Source: Tubiluchus corallicola (Eukaryota; Priapulida; Priapulimorpha; Priapulimorphida; Tubiluchidae). From it: a DNA stretch of 43,438 bases. Below the pieces are notes generated by a model that saw only the letters and a list, made by a program, of their open reading frames with translations, searched no databases and was not told where the DNA came from. This document shows positions 21,510 through 32,900 of this stretch, one piece after another. The first letter of the stretch is position 1, and each line of letters starts with the position of its first letter. Made by a program: the position numbers and the translations under genes. Where the stretch lies: positions 1-43,438 of the forward strand of contig JAQGDQ010001383.1 in assembly GCA_030141605.1 (NCBI GenBank), in the 5' to 3' direction.

Positions 21510-21560
21510 ATAAGCGGGTATCATGCCCTAATACAATAGCCTGCCGGTTTGAATCTCTTA
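21510..21560 (+). repeat. SINE head fragment (copy D of first family)
   Basis: CAATAGCCTGCCGGTTTGAATCTC (in two parts around 21535-21557) aligns with CAATAGACTGGCGGTTCGAATCTC of SINE copy A. The B-box has one change (GGTTTGAATC). The downstream body is not conserved. Confidence 0.45.
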
Positions 21561-22894
21561 CCCGTTCGCCCACTGTTACCTAAAGAATTTCTGGAATCTA
21601 GACATTTAATCACTTGCTTAGGGGTTTCCTTATAAAGCTCTCGTTACTCCACGCTTTCAAGCTTAATAAGTTAACCGTCAAAGATGCAGGTACCGTAACC
21701 AGACAATATTCCTTGAGACTTACAAGACTAAACATCGTACGCAAATATGCCTTTAAATGCGAGCACAATATGTGCATAAAATTGCTGTAGAGTAATATAA
21801 TTTTTATGGCAATTTTTCTGAAACGTGCTTCAGATACCCCTTTTATTGTCCTTTAAAAAAGTCTGGCATTTAATTGTGAATTAGCAGAGTAACCAACTTC
21901 TTTAAATTAATTCAGAGATATAATTATTAACATGTTCTAATGCTTATATATCCTGCTTCCATAATTCCCCCTAATCTTTTAGACTGTTGACACAACATGT
22001 CGTGAAAAGTTTGATCTGAAAAAGAAGAGCTTTTTTTCATATTAAAAGAGTTTTTAGCTAAAGCAAAAGTATCGTTAACAATAGCTGTGCCATCATCTTC
22101 AGCAGCAACAACAACAGCAGCAGCAGCAACATCAGTGTCATCTCCCAAGCATGTAGTTTCGTTTAAGAATTGTGTCCTTAATTGTTGTATTTGGGAATAT
22201 GCATAGTTGTCTGCATTTTTCCAATTTGGGAATGTGCATAGTTTTTCGGTATTTTTCCAATTTTTAATGTGCATAGTTTCTCAGTATTTTTGGTTTAATA
22301 GCGCATTCAACAGTGGGTGTCATAGTCACAGAATTCGGGGGAGGGCCGCGGTGCCCCGTGTTGGGCATTTTCCTGGACCCAACCACGCAAATCTTGCAGA
22401 AAACTGCTCAAACAGCCTGGAGGAAAATTCAAATTGTGCAACTGTTTGGGCAAGCTGGGAAAAAATAAGCACGCTCGCAGAAATAAGACAAAACAGTCTA
22501 CAAATTTTTGAAGGTTTTGTTGAGAGAGATGTATACTGGACGAAACGTGAGTGGTGTATTTCGATGTTCTTTTTCTACCCTCTGTGCTGCACGCTATTTG
22601 GAACATCCATTGTATTCGAGTTCGAGAAATTTCGCGGCTGTTCCAGGCATTGTTGCCATCCGTCGTTCTACAGTGTTATAGAATATACATGTAAGTAAGA
22701 TATGTTAGCCTTTTATAATCTGAGAACAGCAAACAAAACTATGTGTAATGTCCACGCATTATTGATCATTAGTAAACAGACTAAGAGTATTTATTATAGC
22801 ACACAGTTTCGACTTTGCGGAAAACTTTTCGAATGTTTTTTGTGATGCTGTGCTGTTGGTACTGGTGATGTAGGTGTCGTCATTGTTGCCGCCA
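21561..22894. other. no supported gene; one unassigned frame
   Basis: Includes a 163-codon plus-strand frame (22207-22698) whose N-terminal third is a repeat of TTTTTCCAATTTGGGAATGTGCATAG-like units (about 35 bp, three copies near 22195-22280). The remainder is unlike any family I know. I do not call it a gene. Confidence 0.3.
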
Positions 22895-23120
22895 TCTTGT
22901 GGTGGGGTGGTAAGGTGTGCGCGAAGTTGATGGAATGGTGTGGTGTGGGTGATGTGGTGTGGATAATCCGGTGCAGTGGTAGGGTGCTGGCGCAGTGTGG
23001 TGGGTGTTGTTTGTTAAGTGTTGTGTAGTGTTGTGGTATGGTGTGATGTTGTGTGTTGTGTAGTTGGTGTGCTATTGTAAGGGTGGTATGGTGTTGGTTG
23101 TTGTTGTTGTGAGTTTTTCG
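22895..23120 (+). repeat. GT-rich minisatellite-like tract
   Basis: About 225 bases, mostly G and T in this strand, with GGTGTGGTGTGGGTGATGTG and TGTTGTGTAGTGTTGTGG variants. It has the same character and strand as the tract at 9949-10075. It ends in (GTT)n and a short (TA)n at 23127-23142. Confidence 0.75.
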
Positions 23121-23642
23121 GAGGTATATATATATATATATACATATGGGATATAACCGACGAGGCTACAGCTCCGACGACAGCACCATTGTGTAAAGGC
23201 AATTAGTAAAACGGAGCTGATTAGTGCAATAAGGAGACCTCGTGCAAAATGGCGTAATTTTATAGCAGCTCGAAGCAGCTATTAAGAATTTAAATAGTGT
23301 TCTAATTACAAGAGATGTAGTTAGCAAGCAAGAAAATAGTGTTGAACGGTAACAGCAACCTACAGCAAGACGTCAGTTTAATAAGAGTGCTCATCACGAA
23401 AAGCCTCTTCAGTCTAATGTAGTTTGCGAGTTCCGCAAAAAGCCAGGCATACACCAGAAGCTTGCATGAAATGTGTGGATTAAGGGTTCATCTAGCACGA
23501 AAATGTTATACCTCGTGTAATGCATGCAAACAAAAGGGGCACATAGCTCGCAACTGTACTTTAGCTAAATCTCCAACAGCCTGAGAAATCTGATACAACT
23601 TCTGCAACTTTAAGCAGACGACTTAACGACGAAGATAATAGA

Positions 23643-24099
23643 TTGGGTGTGAAATTGACTCTGTGTCAGAAAGAAATATTAGCTGTATTGGATGGAGGTT
23701 CGACGCGTTCTTTGATTAGTTTAAAAGCTTTACAGCAAGCTGGAATTAGTTTTGTGCCTACTTCCGTAAATGTGGTAGCGGCTGATCCAAGCATTAGTTT
23801 GAAAGTGCATGGCACTACTGTTATTACAATTCCTGTGTCTGATACAAGGAATGTCAAGCTTCGGTTCATTAGCAGATTACGATGATGCTATGATTTTAGG
23901 TATCGATTTCTTACGAGCAGCTAATGTTATCATTGATCATGGGCGAGGTGCTGTAACCGTAGAAGGAGAACCTGTGACAGCATATCGAAACGGAATACTA
24001 GTGCCCATTGTAACTTGCGGAGAAAATGTTGTTTTGCCTCCAGCATCTGAGACCATGATCTTATCAAAAAGTAGTCGACCGTTTGTAACTCGTTTCTAG
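23643..24099 (+). pseudogene. Gypsy protease segment
   Basis: Two overlapping frames (23643-23885 and 23809-24099) together carry a retropepsin-like domain. The active-site loop reads LDGGSTRS, where D(T/S)G is usual, so the catalytic triplet itself is altered to DGG. The C-terminal ILGIDFLRAANVIID matches the hydrophobic-glycine region of the family. The frame changes near 23870. Confidence 0.7.
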
Positions 24100-24360
24100 A
24101 ACCAGCAGTTATGGGGATTCCAGGTTTGGCTCTAGCTCAAGCCTGTGTTAATCCAGATTCCGAGAATATTCCAGTACGATTGATGAATTTCACAAAACAC
24201 CCTGTTGTGTTGCTGTCGGCTTCCGTGCTGGGAAGATTGCAGTCTGGTGACTGTGAGGATAGTTGCTAATGCTGTGACTGTTGAGTCTATGCAGGAAAAT
24301 AAAGCTTCAGTAGAGGAAGCAGGTGATTTGAAGCAAATCAAGGAGATTGATTTATCCAAT

Positions 24361-25372
24361 CTAAATAAAAAGCAGAAGCAGAAATTGCAAGATCTGTTGA
24401 TCGAGTACAAAGATGTCTTCTCTATGCATGGTGAGCTAGGATGAGTGCATAGTGTTGAGCATGCAATTAAGGTAACAGGACCGCCTATAAAGCAAAAGCC
24501 GAATTGCGTGCCTGTTCATTTAAAAACAGGAAGTCGGTGAACAGCTTAAGGAGATGCTAAAGCAGCAGGTGATAGAAGAAACCGAGTCACCATGGGCAAG
24601 TCCGATAGTCCTTGTCCGTAAGCACCATGATGGAAAATATAGATTCTGCGTAGATTACAGACGTTTGAATGCTGTTACACATAAAAGTTCGTTTCCACTT
24701 CCAAGGATTGATCAGCTACTCAATAGTGTAGGAAACGCAGCTTGGTTTACAACACTGGACCAGGCAGCAGATTCCTTTAAAACTGGATGCCAAGGAGAAA
24801 ACAGCTTTTGTAACAGAAGCTGGACAGTTTCAGTTTTGAGTACTCCCTTTTGGGTTATGTGATGCACCTTGTACCTTTCAAAGATTAACGACTTTAATCT
24901 TTAAAGGTTTACAGTGGAAAACTGCTCTTATTTATTTAGATGATGTATTAATTTTTAGTGATACTTTTAAGGAGCACTTAGTACACTTAGGCGAAGTTTT
25001 TGAACGTATCAGGCATTTTGGTCTGAAACTAAAGCTAGAGAAATGGCACATTGCAAAAAATGAAGTAACATTTTTAGGTCACAGGGTTACATCCTGTGGC
25101 GTATTTCCTGAACACAGTAAAACTGAAGTAATACAAGCATGGAAGTGTCCCACTAATGTTAAAGGAATCAGACAGTTTGTTGGGTTTTGTAGTTATTTCA
25201 GACACTTCATTCCCAATTTTGCAACCATAGTTGCACCTCTAACTAAGCTTACACGAAAAGATGTACCATTCATATGGTCAGAGGATTGTAATCTAGCATT
25301 TAATTGTTTAAAGGCGAAACTGATATGTGAACCTGTTTTAAGAGACCCAGATCCAGAAGTGGCATTCGTTTA
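24361..25372 (+). pseudogene. Gypsy reverse-transcriptase segment
   Basis: Starts with the pre-RT linker (QKLQDLLIEYKDVFSMHGEL), then a stop, then the finger and palm motifs listed for the element. The catalytic YLDD is intact, but the frame is broken near 24444, 24770 and 24836. The connection continues through FLGHRVTSCGV and FVGFCSYFRHFIPNF, characteristic of Gypsy, and APLTKLTRK. Confidence 0.85.
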
Positions 25373-25374
25373 AC

Positions 25375-25711
25375 CACGGATGGTAATGGTGTAGGTTGGG
25401 TTTGTGTTCTGAGCCAGTTTGACAAAAATTTCCATGAGTATGTGATCTCGTATGCCTCTGGTTTGTTTAGTTCAGCGGAATTGAATTATACGACTACATA
25501 AAAAGAGTTGTTGGCTGTTATTAGAAGTATGGAAAAATTCATTTTGATTACAGACCATCAAGCTTTGAAATGGCTCCACACATTGAAAGATCCTAAAGGT
25601 AAACTAGCAAGGTGGATTATGTTTTTAGCTGATTACAATTTTGAAATTGTACATAAGCCAGGGAAAGATATCCCACAAGCATATCCCACAAGTCAAGTAT
25701 GCGTAGAGTAG
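25375..25711 (+). pseudogene. Gypsy RNase H segment
   Basis: TTDGNGVGWVCVLSQ supplies the first catalytic Asp region and ELNYTTT*KELLAV the Glu region, where a TAA replaces the usual Glu codon before KELLAV. ITDHQALKWL carries the third catalytic Asp. About ten residues usually found between the MEKF and ITDH motifs are missing. Confidence 0.8.
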
Positions 25712-26210
25712 CTAGGAGAGCAAAAGCTAAACAAGCAGACAGCACAGATGGAGAGCTAGCATTAGCCACTGAGCAGAATGAGAATTGTAGGTGGCTAAGA
25801 GATTACTTGCAAGGCAAAGTAGATTTAGCAGAGCAGCCAGCAGATGAAGAAATAGAGTTTTACTTGCAAGAAAAGCATAACCTAAGCGAGATAGCTAGAC
25901 AAACTAGTGAAGAAAAGCAGCCACAGTTTTTAGTTCCAGCAGAGCTTAGGAATAAGATATTTCAGCTAGCACATGAAGCACCCATTTCAGGACATTTGGG
26001 TATAGCAAAAACTGTGCAGAAAAACTCTCCTAGATTTTATTTTTTCAATTTGAAGATCAAATTGAGGTCAAAAGATCTCATAATGCTTATAATGATTGTG
26101 CTTATAATCCTATTAGTCTTATCAACACATTTCCAAGCTGGTTATATTATTACAAGCTTTACTTCAAAGAGAAAAAATAATGGCATATCTGACAGTACGA
26201 TAGATTATAG
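25699..26210 (+). pseudogene. Gypsy integrase N-terminal segment
   Basis: After a spacer, HEAPISGHLGIAKTVQ gives the two His of the HHCC zinc-binding domain. The sequence then shifts frame near 26035-26050 and decays; the two Cys and the DDE catalytic core are not found. Confidence 0.7.
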
Positions 26211-26779
26211 GCTGTGATTTTCAAGGTTAAGGAAAAATAAAACTGGGCAGCAAATGGATTTCCGACTTTTGTACGCAGCGCATCGGTATGTAGAAAATCA
26301 AATTGTTTTGCGTCTCTTGTACAAAATTAGAGATCACGGATCAGTTACATATAAAAGAATGAAGTACTTTTGTTTTAAACAGTTTAAATTTTCTCATAAA
26401 CAGCCTGATAATAAACTTCTGGTATCTTTTACATTAAGAATGTTACTCTCAATCTGGCGGGGGGGGGGGGGTTACGCTCTCCAATTCTGCTGATGTATAA
26501 TATTAAATAACGTTGCTGGTTCGAATCCATCTTCAGATATTTTTGCAGATTCGGTTGACAGTAATAAATAACAGAACCCACACGTAAAACCTGTAAACAG
26601 TTATCATTATAATAATAATTACAGGCTACAACCCCTGTCCTCACAGTCCCAAGTTATGTTAGCAGGCCAAATACAAAAGTGTGAAATAAAAATGTTTTAC
26701 AAATAAATTAGGATTGAAATATCAAGTAAATCACTAAAGACTTTGTTCTCAGTTGTTCTAATTTAATCATCAGTAGCTT
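26211..26779. other. no gene; poly-G run and a B-box-like site
   Basis: Contains an unbroken run of 13 G (26459-26471), a site prone to miscounting. GCTGGTTCGAATCC near 26517-26530 resembles a pol III B-box, but no A-box or family match accompanies it. Confidence 0.35.
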
Positions 26780-26944
26780 CTATTTCTTCTGTCCTGGGTC
26801 GTTTTCGTGTTGCGACTTATTACTACCAATTGAAGCTGCAAATGACTCCAGTAAGGTGCTGTTGTAAATTTCTCTATGTCGAGCGTAATTCTCTAGTCTG
26901 GAAAGTTCCTTGACAACACATTCCTTTGGTTCACACAACGGCAA
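26780..26944 (-). CDS. probable GT8 gene terminal exon
   Basis: 165 bases from a GTGTTTCAG acceptor to a TAG stop, entering in phase 0 as exon e requires. It encodes 54 residues: LPLCEPKECVVKELSRLE, then NYARHREIYNSTLLESF, then a polar tail ending GQKK. It is protein-like and on the correct strand and side. Its similarity to GT8 C-termini, which are variable, is weak. It could belong to another gene. Confidence 0.5.
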   Translation of the reverse strand: MPLCEPKECVVKELSRLENYARHREIYNSTLLESFAASIGSNKSQHENDPGQKK

Positions 26945-29900
26945 CTGAAACACACATAAAATTTGACTTTAAAAACCTGTCGTAAAACTTTCTCGCCGAA
27001 CTGTAAATTTTGATACGTCTAGTTACGCCGTGTCTCCCACGTTCATTTTCCCCAGTTGCTGTACACGGAAAAATACTATCATGAACGTGCTGTTGAACGT
27101 GAACCAGCGTTGAACCAGTAACATGTTCTAGTTAGGCAACTTTGGATACTTTATACCTGGCATTTTCAAACTTTTCTAGTGCAAGGGTTTGTTCTATTTT
27201 TACACTCTTTGATGATTAATTTAATTAGAAAAATCAATTTCAATTGTTTAATAATAATGATTTGTCATTGTGGTGATGACGATGGCGATGATGGTGATGA
27301 TAACGATGACAACAACATGTGACAGTTATTTAACGTGCACAAAAAACAACATCAAAATAAGGTTAGAAATAATCTTGAAAATTGTTTGAGATGAAACTTC
27401 ATTTTCGTAAAGATCAATGAATAATTGAAAGATTCGTGGGCAGTTTGTGCATTGATGTGCTTCTGTACGGTAATGTTTGCAAGGCAAGACATGGTATTTG
27501 CACCAAATGAATTTGCACCACATGGTTTTCTGCGCCACTTAGTGCTTGCGTCACATGGCGTTTGCACTGTTTGGCGTTTGCAGCACTGCTTGGTGTTTGC
27601 ATTGCTTGCCGCTTGCACTGCTTGGTGTTTGAAGTGCTTTGGTGTTTGAAAGTGCTTAGTGTTTTTGCTCCACGTGGTGTTTGCATTGCTTGCCACTTGC
27701 ACTGCTTGGTGTTTGAAGTGCTTGGTGTTTGAAGTGCTTAGTGTTTTTGCTCCACGTGGTGTTTGCATTGCTTGCCACTTGCACTGCTTGGTGTTTGAAG
27801 TGCTTTGGTGTTTGAAGTGCTTAGTGTTTTTGCTCCACGTGGTGTTTGCATTGCTTGCCACTTGCACTGCTTGGTGTTTGAAGTGCTTTGGTGTTTGCAC
27901 TGCACCGTGGCTTCATCTCAAAGCATACGTATCTATTTTTAAACTTGAAGAAAGAAAATTTTATAATATTTCAACAGTTCTGGTTTTTTATTTAACGAAA
28001 AAATTAATTTCACGATAAATTAACAAACGATATTAATAATCTATTATTCGGAGTTGATTTAACATGGACAAATGCCAGACCTCATATGGTACCCAAATAA
28101 TAATACTGCCGTAGTATTGCTCTCCACAGGAATAGTTTCCGTTAGCTCCAACTTGTTATTAAACAATGCATCTCTTTCAAATGACATGTACAGGATCAGT
28201 ATTAATGAGTCACGAGATATGTTACAAATCAGAAGTTTTGTCGATTATCACAAACTGTTTTTCCTTCGAGCAACTACCGTTTGCGTTTAATAGATAAATT
28301 AATCCGCTTGGAGGGATACAAACTTTCAGTTTTTCCACTTTTGTGCTATTTTGCTTATATAGTGTAATACAGAGATGAGCGATAGCTGGACACGAATATG
28401 CTACACAAATTTCACAGTGAGGAGGCACAGCAAAATTCTTCATGCAGCTCATCATGAGTATTCTGCCTCCAGCTAGAAGCTATGCGTCCTCCTTTTGAAT
28501 AATTTTCCTTCATGGTAGAAATACTGCATGTTCCATTTTCGTGAGGAAGTCTCGCAAACTTCAGTTTTCTTATTTAACGAACAAGAGTTAACACATTCCT
28601 GTATAAAATTCTTAGATTTAATCTCTCTTTTATCAGACTGGCGACTTTATTACTGTTTAACATCGATGACTATATTGGTAAAAAACATGACGAATGCATA
28701 ATTTATTTTTATCTTATGCATATTTTCTGATTTTGAAGTGGTTAGTAGAACTTCACTAAAAAAACAATACAGGGTCTCTGAATCCCACGGAGCAAGAAAA
28801 TTCATTTCACAGTGAAACTGCCGGGTTCTGCAGGTGGCTGCAGCTACTTTACCGCCGTTGTCCTTGCCACATTGTAACGATTATGAGCCTTAAGTAACTC
28901 GTTACACATTAAACAACTCAATAGTTATGTTAAATTTAAGAATGGTTTATTACAGTTGAATGTAAAATACAAATTCGAGTTTTAAGATAAGTACACGCTT
29001 TGTCCTTATGCGCTGATGGGCGCTTACAATTAAGGTTCGAATCCAAAGAAATACTACCAAACATAAACTATTACTCAAGTTGTAATGTTGGCACTTACGG
29101 TGCTTAAGTTACACTGCAATTACAATTCACAAAACTGTTACTGTTACAGTTATAGCTACAGTTGCAGCATCAGAAAATAAAGTAATTCTACTTAACTTGA
29201 GGACTGACCAACCTAACAATCGTTATTGGCCAGACCCTGATTCCTTCACGAGACTTCTCAGCATCAGCCGAAGCAAATGACGCAGTAGTATTACCACGCT
29301 GAGCTAAAGAATACGTATGGTTACAGATCGTCTCGTCGTAGAATACAAAAACGGCAACTCACCACTCACTCTGATCCTGTGCTCGTGTGTGCATGAACTC
29401 TGAACTTTCACTCAGCTTACAAAGCGAAAGACCTTAGACAGTGAATAATGCTTGATAGGCTAGATTAACAATCAGTAATGACTGGTACTGACCCTTAACA
29501 AAGTAACTTCCTGACTTGTTCATCAACAAAATGCAAGAGTGAAACACTAGATCTTAGAGTTTACTACACAATATAGTGTTAGCTATGCTTTTGTATTTAG
29601 TATTGGTTGACAAGGTTAATTAAGAGCATATTGGCAGCAGTATGTAATAGTGTGGACGGAGGTTTGTTAACAACCTTGTTATAGTGTCAAAATTTGTGCA
29701 ATTGCAAGTAGCTCCTTAGTTTGTTTGCGGCAGTTAGAATAGTAACTGTAGCATTGAGTAATTGTGCTTAACTTGTACAAATTGCCTTTTTAAGGATTTA
29801 TAAGTTCGGGAGAATGCAAAGGCAATTAGTAACTGCCAGCATTGCTATTATAGTTGGCATTGCAGTTACTCAATTTGGCGCGTGGCAGCGTTTTGTAACC

Positions 29901-32900
29901 TGTTTTACTTTATGAAGTTATATGTTAATAAACTTACCGCAAAGTTAAGTAAATTGAATTGGTGCTTTCTTCGGCAAGTACTTATTCTGAATGCCAATGA
30001 TCAACTTTTGTTGATCAACTAAAAATTATTTACATAAACTAATAAAGTGTTGTCTTTATTTTGCTACTGAGAACATCAGCATTTTTGGCGCTGATAATTC
30101 TGCCGATAAATTTTTGATGCTCGGCAATGTTCAATTGTATATTAGAGCACTATTAGTGCGTCTGAGAAGTACTTTAGGCCATTATTATACGTGCAGATTG
30201 AAAGATAGTACTTACCAAACTCAGCTAACGTATATTCAAGTTAATGCTTTGATGAGAAATTTGTGCTGATGATACGAAATCTTACTTGATTAACATCTAC
30301 TGCGCAAAATTTTACCTCTGCTCTTTCTGTAAATTTTGATAGACATGTGCAGTAATTTAGAGCTGCTTACGGTAACGGCATTAGCAATTTTTCTCTCAGG
30401 CTTTACTATGTTGCATAATTAACGCGTTGATATTACTAGTTTTTATTGCTTGACTGTTTGCGCGAGTGTGTGCCGTAGAATATTGTGATCGAATAAGATT
30501 CAAAATGAACTGCATTGTAAGAAATGGAAAGGTCTTGTGGCCACAGGCTTTGACATTAAATAGGCTCAGGCCTTGTCATTAAGTATTCAATAGGGTTTGT
30601 CAAGTGCCAGCCTGCATAAAAATAATACAACAATAAGCCGTTTTCCCAACGATTGACGATGATTGTGAAAGGTCAAAGATATAGTGTATCAGACAACGTA
30701 TTCGCGTACTTGACAATGCGTCTACAATGTGCATGTCTGCGTCCCTAAATAGATTAGTGTAGTAGCTTATGTCGTGTGAGTGTGGTGTTTGTTCAGTTAG
30801 TCTGTCAGTTGGTCTGTCAGCCCAGTTGCAGAGTTTGGAAAGGCAATAGAAACCACAATCGTTTTTGGCCCTTCTATGCTGTGCATATCACAATATGTAT
30901 TCTAGCTTCTGCTCAAATGTGGATTAATATTAGTATGAAAAAGGTCTTTTCTATAGCCTGTAAATGATAATGACCTTTAGCCAAGGTTAGTAAGTACTGC
31001 GGGAGGTCCAGTTTAATCGCTTGTAATAACAGCTGTAGGAAGCCAGCGTATACCTATGCCTACGACTACACTCGCAGGTATCAAAAAGAGGTCAGCAACT
31101 TTACTTCAGGTACGGCACGTAGACTGATATGACGTGCAAGTAGTATTGTCCACGTAGTCAGTTATAACGTATGGTGACTTTGTCCATGAGGTCTGAAACC
31201 TTTGGGCAACTGAGTGGGCAGATGTTTTTGGTTTTAGAGATTTCCACAAAGTTTGGTGACTTGATTTGATCTGCAGTGCTATTGGTGTACCGACAAACCA
31301 TTGAGAGGCGAATCCATGTTTGAGGTGACGACCCAGAGACTGTAAGTTGCACGATTTAGTATTTGCTTATCTGATGCTAGCAGTTGCGTGGAAGCTGGAA
31401 TTAACCTTCTAGCTGTTCAAGAAACGTGTGATGACATAAACAGACACTGACCTGCAACCTCATCATAGAGGCGCCCTACGTTAGACTTTGTAGGCCTAAG
31501 TGAGATAATGCCGGTTGATCATCCTACCACTAGCGAGGACTACATCATTTGGGGTGGCGTGTAGTTAAGCACATGGGTACCCCTTTTTAGTTGGGTTTAG
31601 CTGTTGTGCATTATTTGCCAATTTATTTGTTAGTTTATTGACTTGATACAGTAAGTCCCAGTCTTAAAGCGTTTTGTTTATTTTGTGAACATGGTAAAAG
31701 GTAACCATATTTAGCTATTTCAAAAGTAGTTAAAATAGTGTTAGACTAATGATAGTATTTTTTCTACATTTTTTGTTATTGCTTAATTAATTATTTCTAC
31801 AATATTTTAAGCAATTGATTGTTTGTGTTGTGCATTAGTTGCCTACGCATCGTCATTTGCATTATCACAATGAGTGCAACAGGTTACTCCACATCCTGAG
31901 CCACTTTGCTCAATAAACAGACAGACAACACCACCCCCCCCCACCCGTACACTGCCTATAAGCTTTCCACTGACTGGAGCTGACAGGTAGATGATTGGTC
32001 CCCATTTTCTTTAGCTCGGTCAGGCCAGTCAAATTGTTACCCAGACAATCTTCGATCAAACAACCTACACTTAGTCTTCAGATCGTTACAGCGTCGCAGC
32101 CCATTTTATTGTAATTGTAACAGTTTTAACAGCTAGTTAGAATCTTACCTACATATTGTTCATTTTCTTGTTCCCCCCATGCGAGATCCTGCTAATAAAT
32201 CGTATGCGCACAGAAAAATGAATAGTTAATTAAAAGCCACGTAAAACAGTTAAAGTTACTGAATTAATACGGCTGACGACTTTGCTTCACCTTATTGTTT
32301 GTGCAGGACACGTGATGGTTGTAGTTAAAACGTGTTACTCTTGTATGATTAACAATTATTAGGGTTGTTATGGCTTCTTGTATTTATGAGCTCTCACTTA
32401 AGAAAATTATCGGCCAACATTCTGCTTGGTAAATCAGATTTGAAATTGAAGACAGACTGGGCCAGTTAGAAAATTGTATAAAAATTTCTTTTAAATTTAT
32501 TTGCTTACATTGTTGTATAGATGATAGATCCTTTTCACCAACAGGAACTCTGGAAAATCTGAAGACTTCCTGTAAAAATGCCTTGATGTACCATGCAGAA
32601 TACCAAGTCCATTTACTTTTGCAGATCCACAAATTTGTTTCTGTCGAATAATGTCCATTCCGATGTTCCATTCACAAGGCAGGACAAACATTCTGTCTGC
32701 AAATAATTTTTTGTTTAATTTTGTGTTTTTCTTCACAATGACTACAATGCAAAAATTTTATTTTAAAGAGAAAAAAGTTAATTATGTTAGAAACTTTACA
32801 TTTTAAATCTGTAATAATATCTGAAAACGTTAGAGAAAGTAGTAAAGTGTACAATTTCCAAGTAAAGATTGTAGAAAAAAATAAAATTTGTTATTCTGAG

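Larger units (their letters stand above)
23430..26210 (+). mobile_element. Ty3/Gypsy LTR retrotransposon relic (gag end to integrase)
   Basis: Domains on the plus strand occur in Gypsy order. A CCHC zinc knuckle CNACKQKGHIARNC is at 23516-23557. The protease has LDGGSTRSLIS (near 23690) and ILGIDFL (near 23900). The RT has PWASPIVLVRK and FCVDYRRLN (24590-24670), LPFGLCDAP (near 24850) and the catalytic YLDD (near 24936). RNase H has TTDGNGVGW (near 25375) and ITDHQALKWL (near 25550). The integrase HHCC start HEAPISGHLG is near 25975. Order PR-RT-RH-IN places it in Ty3/Gypsy rather than Copia. Damage includes a TGA near 24836, a deletion at the RT LDxAxGYWQ motif (near 24770), a frame change at 25368, a TAA at 25498, loss of several residues in RNase H, and loss of most of integrase. 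No flanking LTR pair was found by eye. Confidence 0.92.

Noticed and set aside
22207-22698. 163-residue plus-strand protein
   Set aside because: The first third is a short tandem repeat and the rest matches no family. There is no splice or start support.
27352-27900. 182-residue protein
   Set aside because: It is the translation of a tandem repeat with a non-triplet period inside an intron.
3225-29508. The two LTR-like repeats as the ends of one retrotransposon
   Set aside because: They are 25 kb apart with unrelated genes and elements between. The Gypsy relic between them runs in the opposite orientation.
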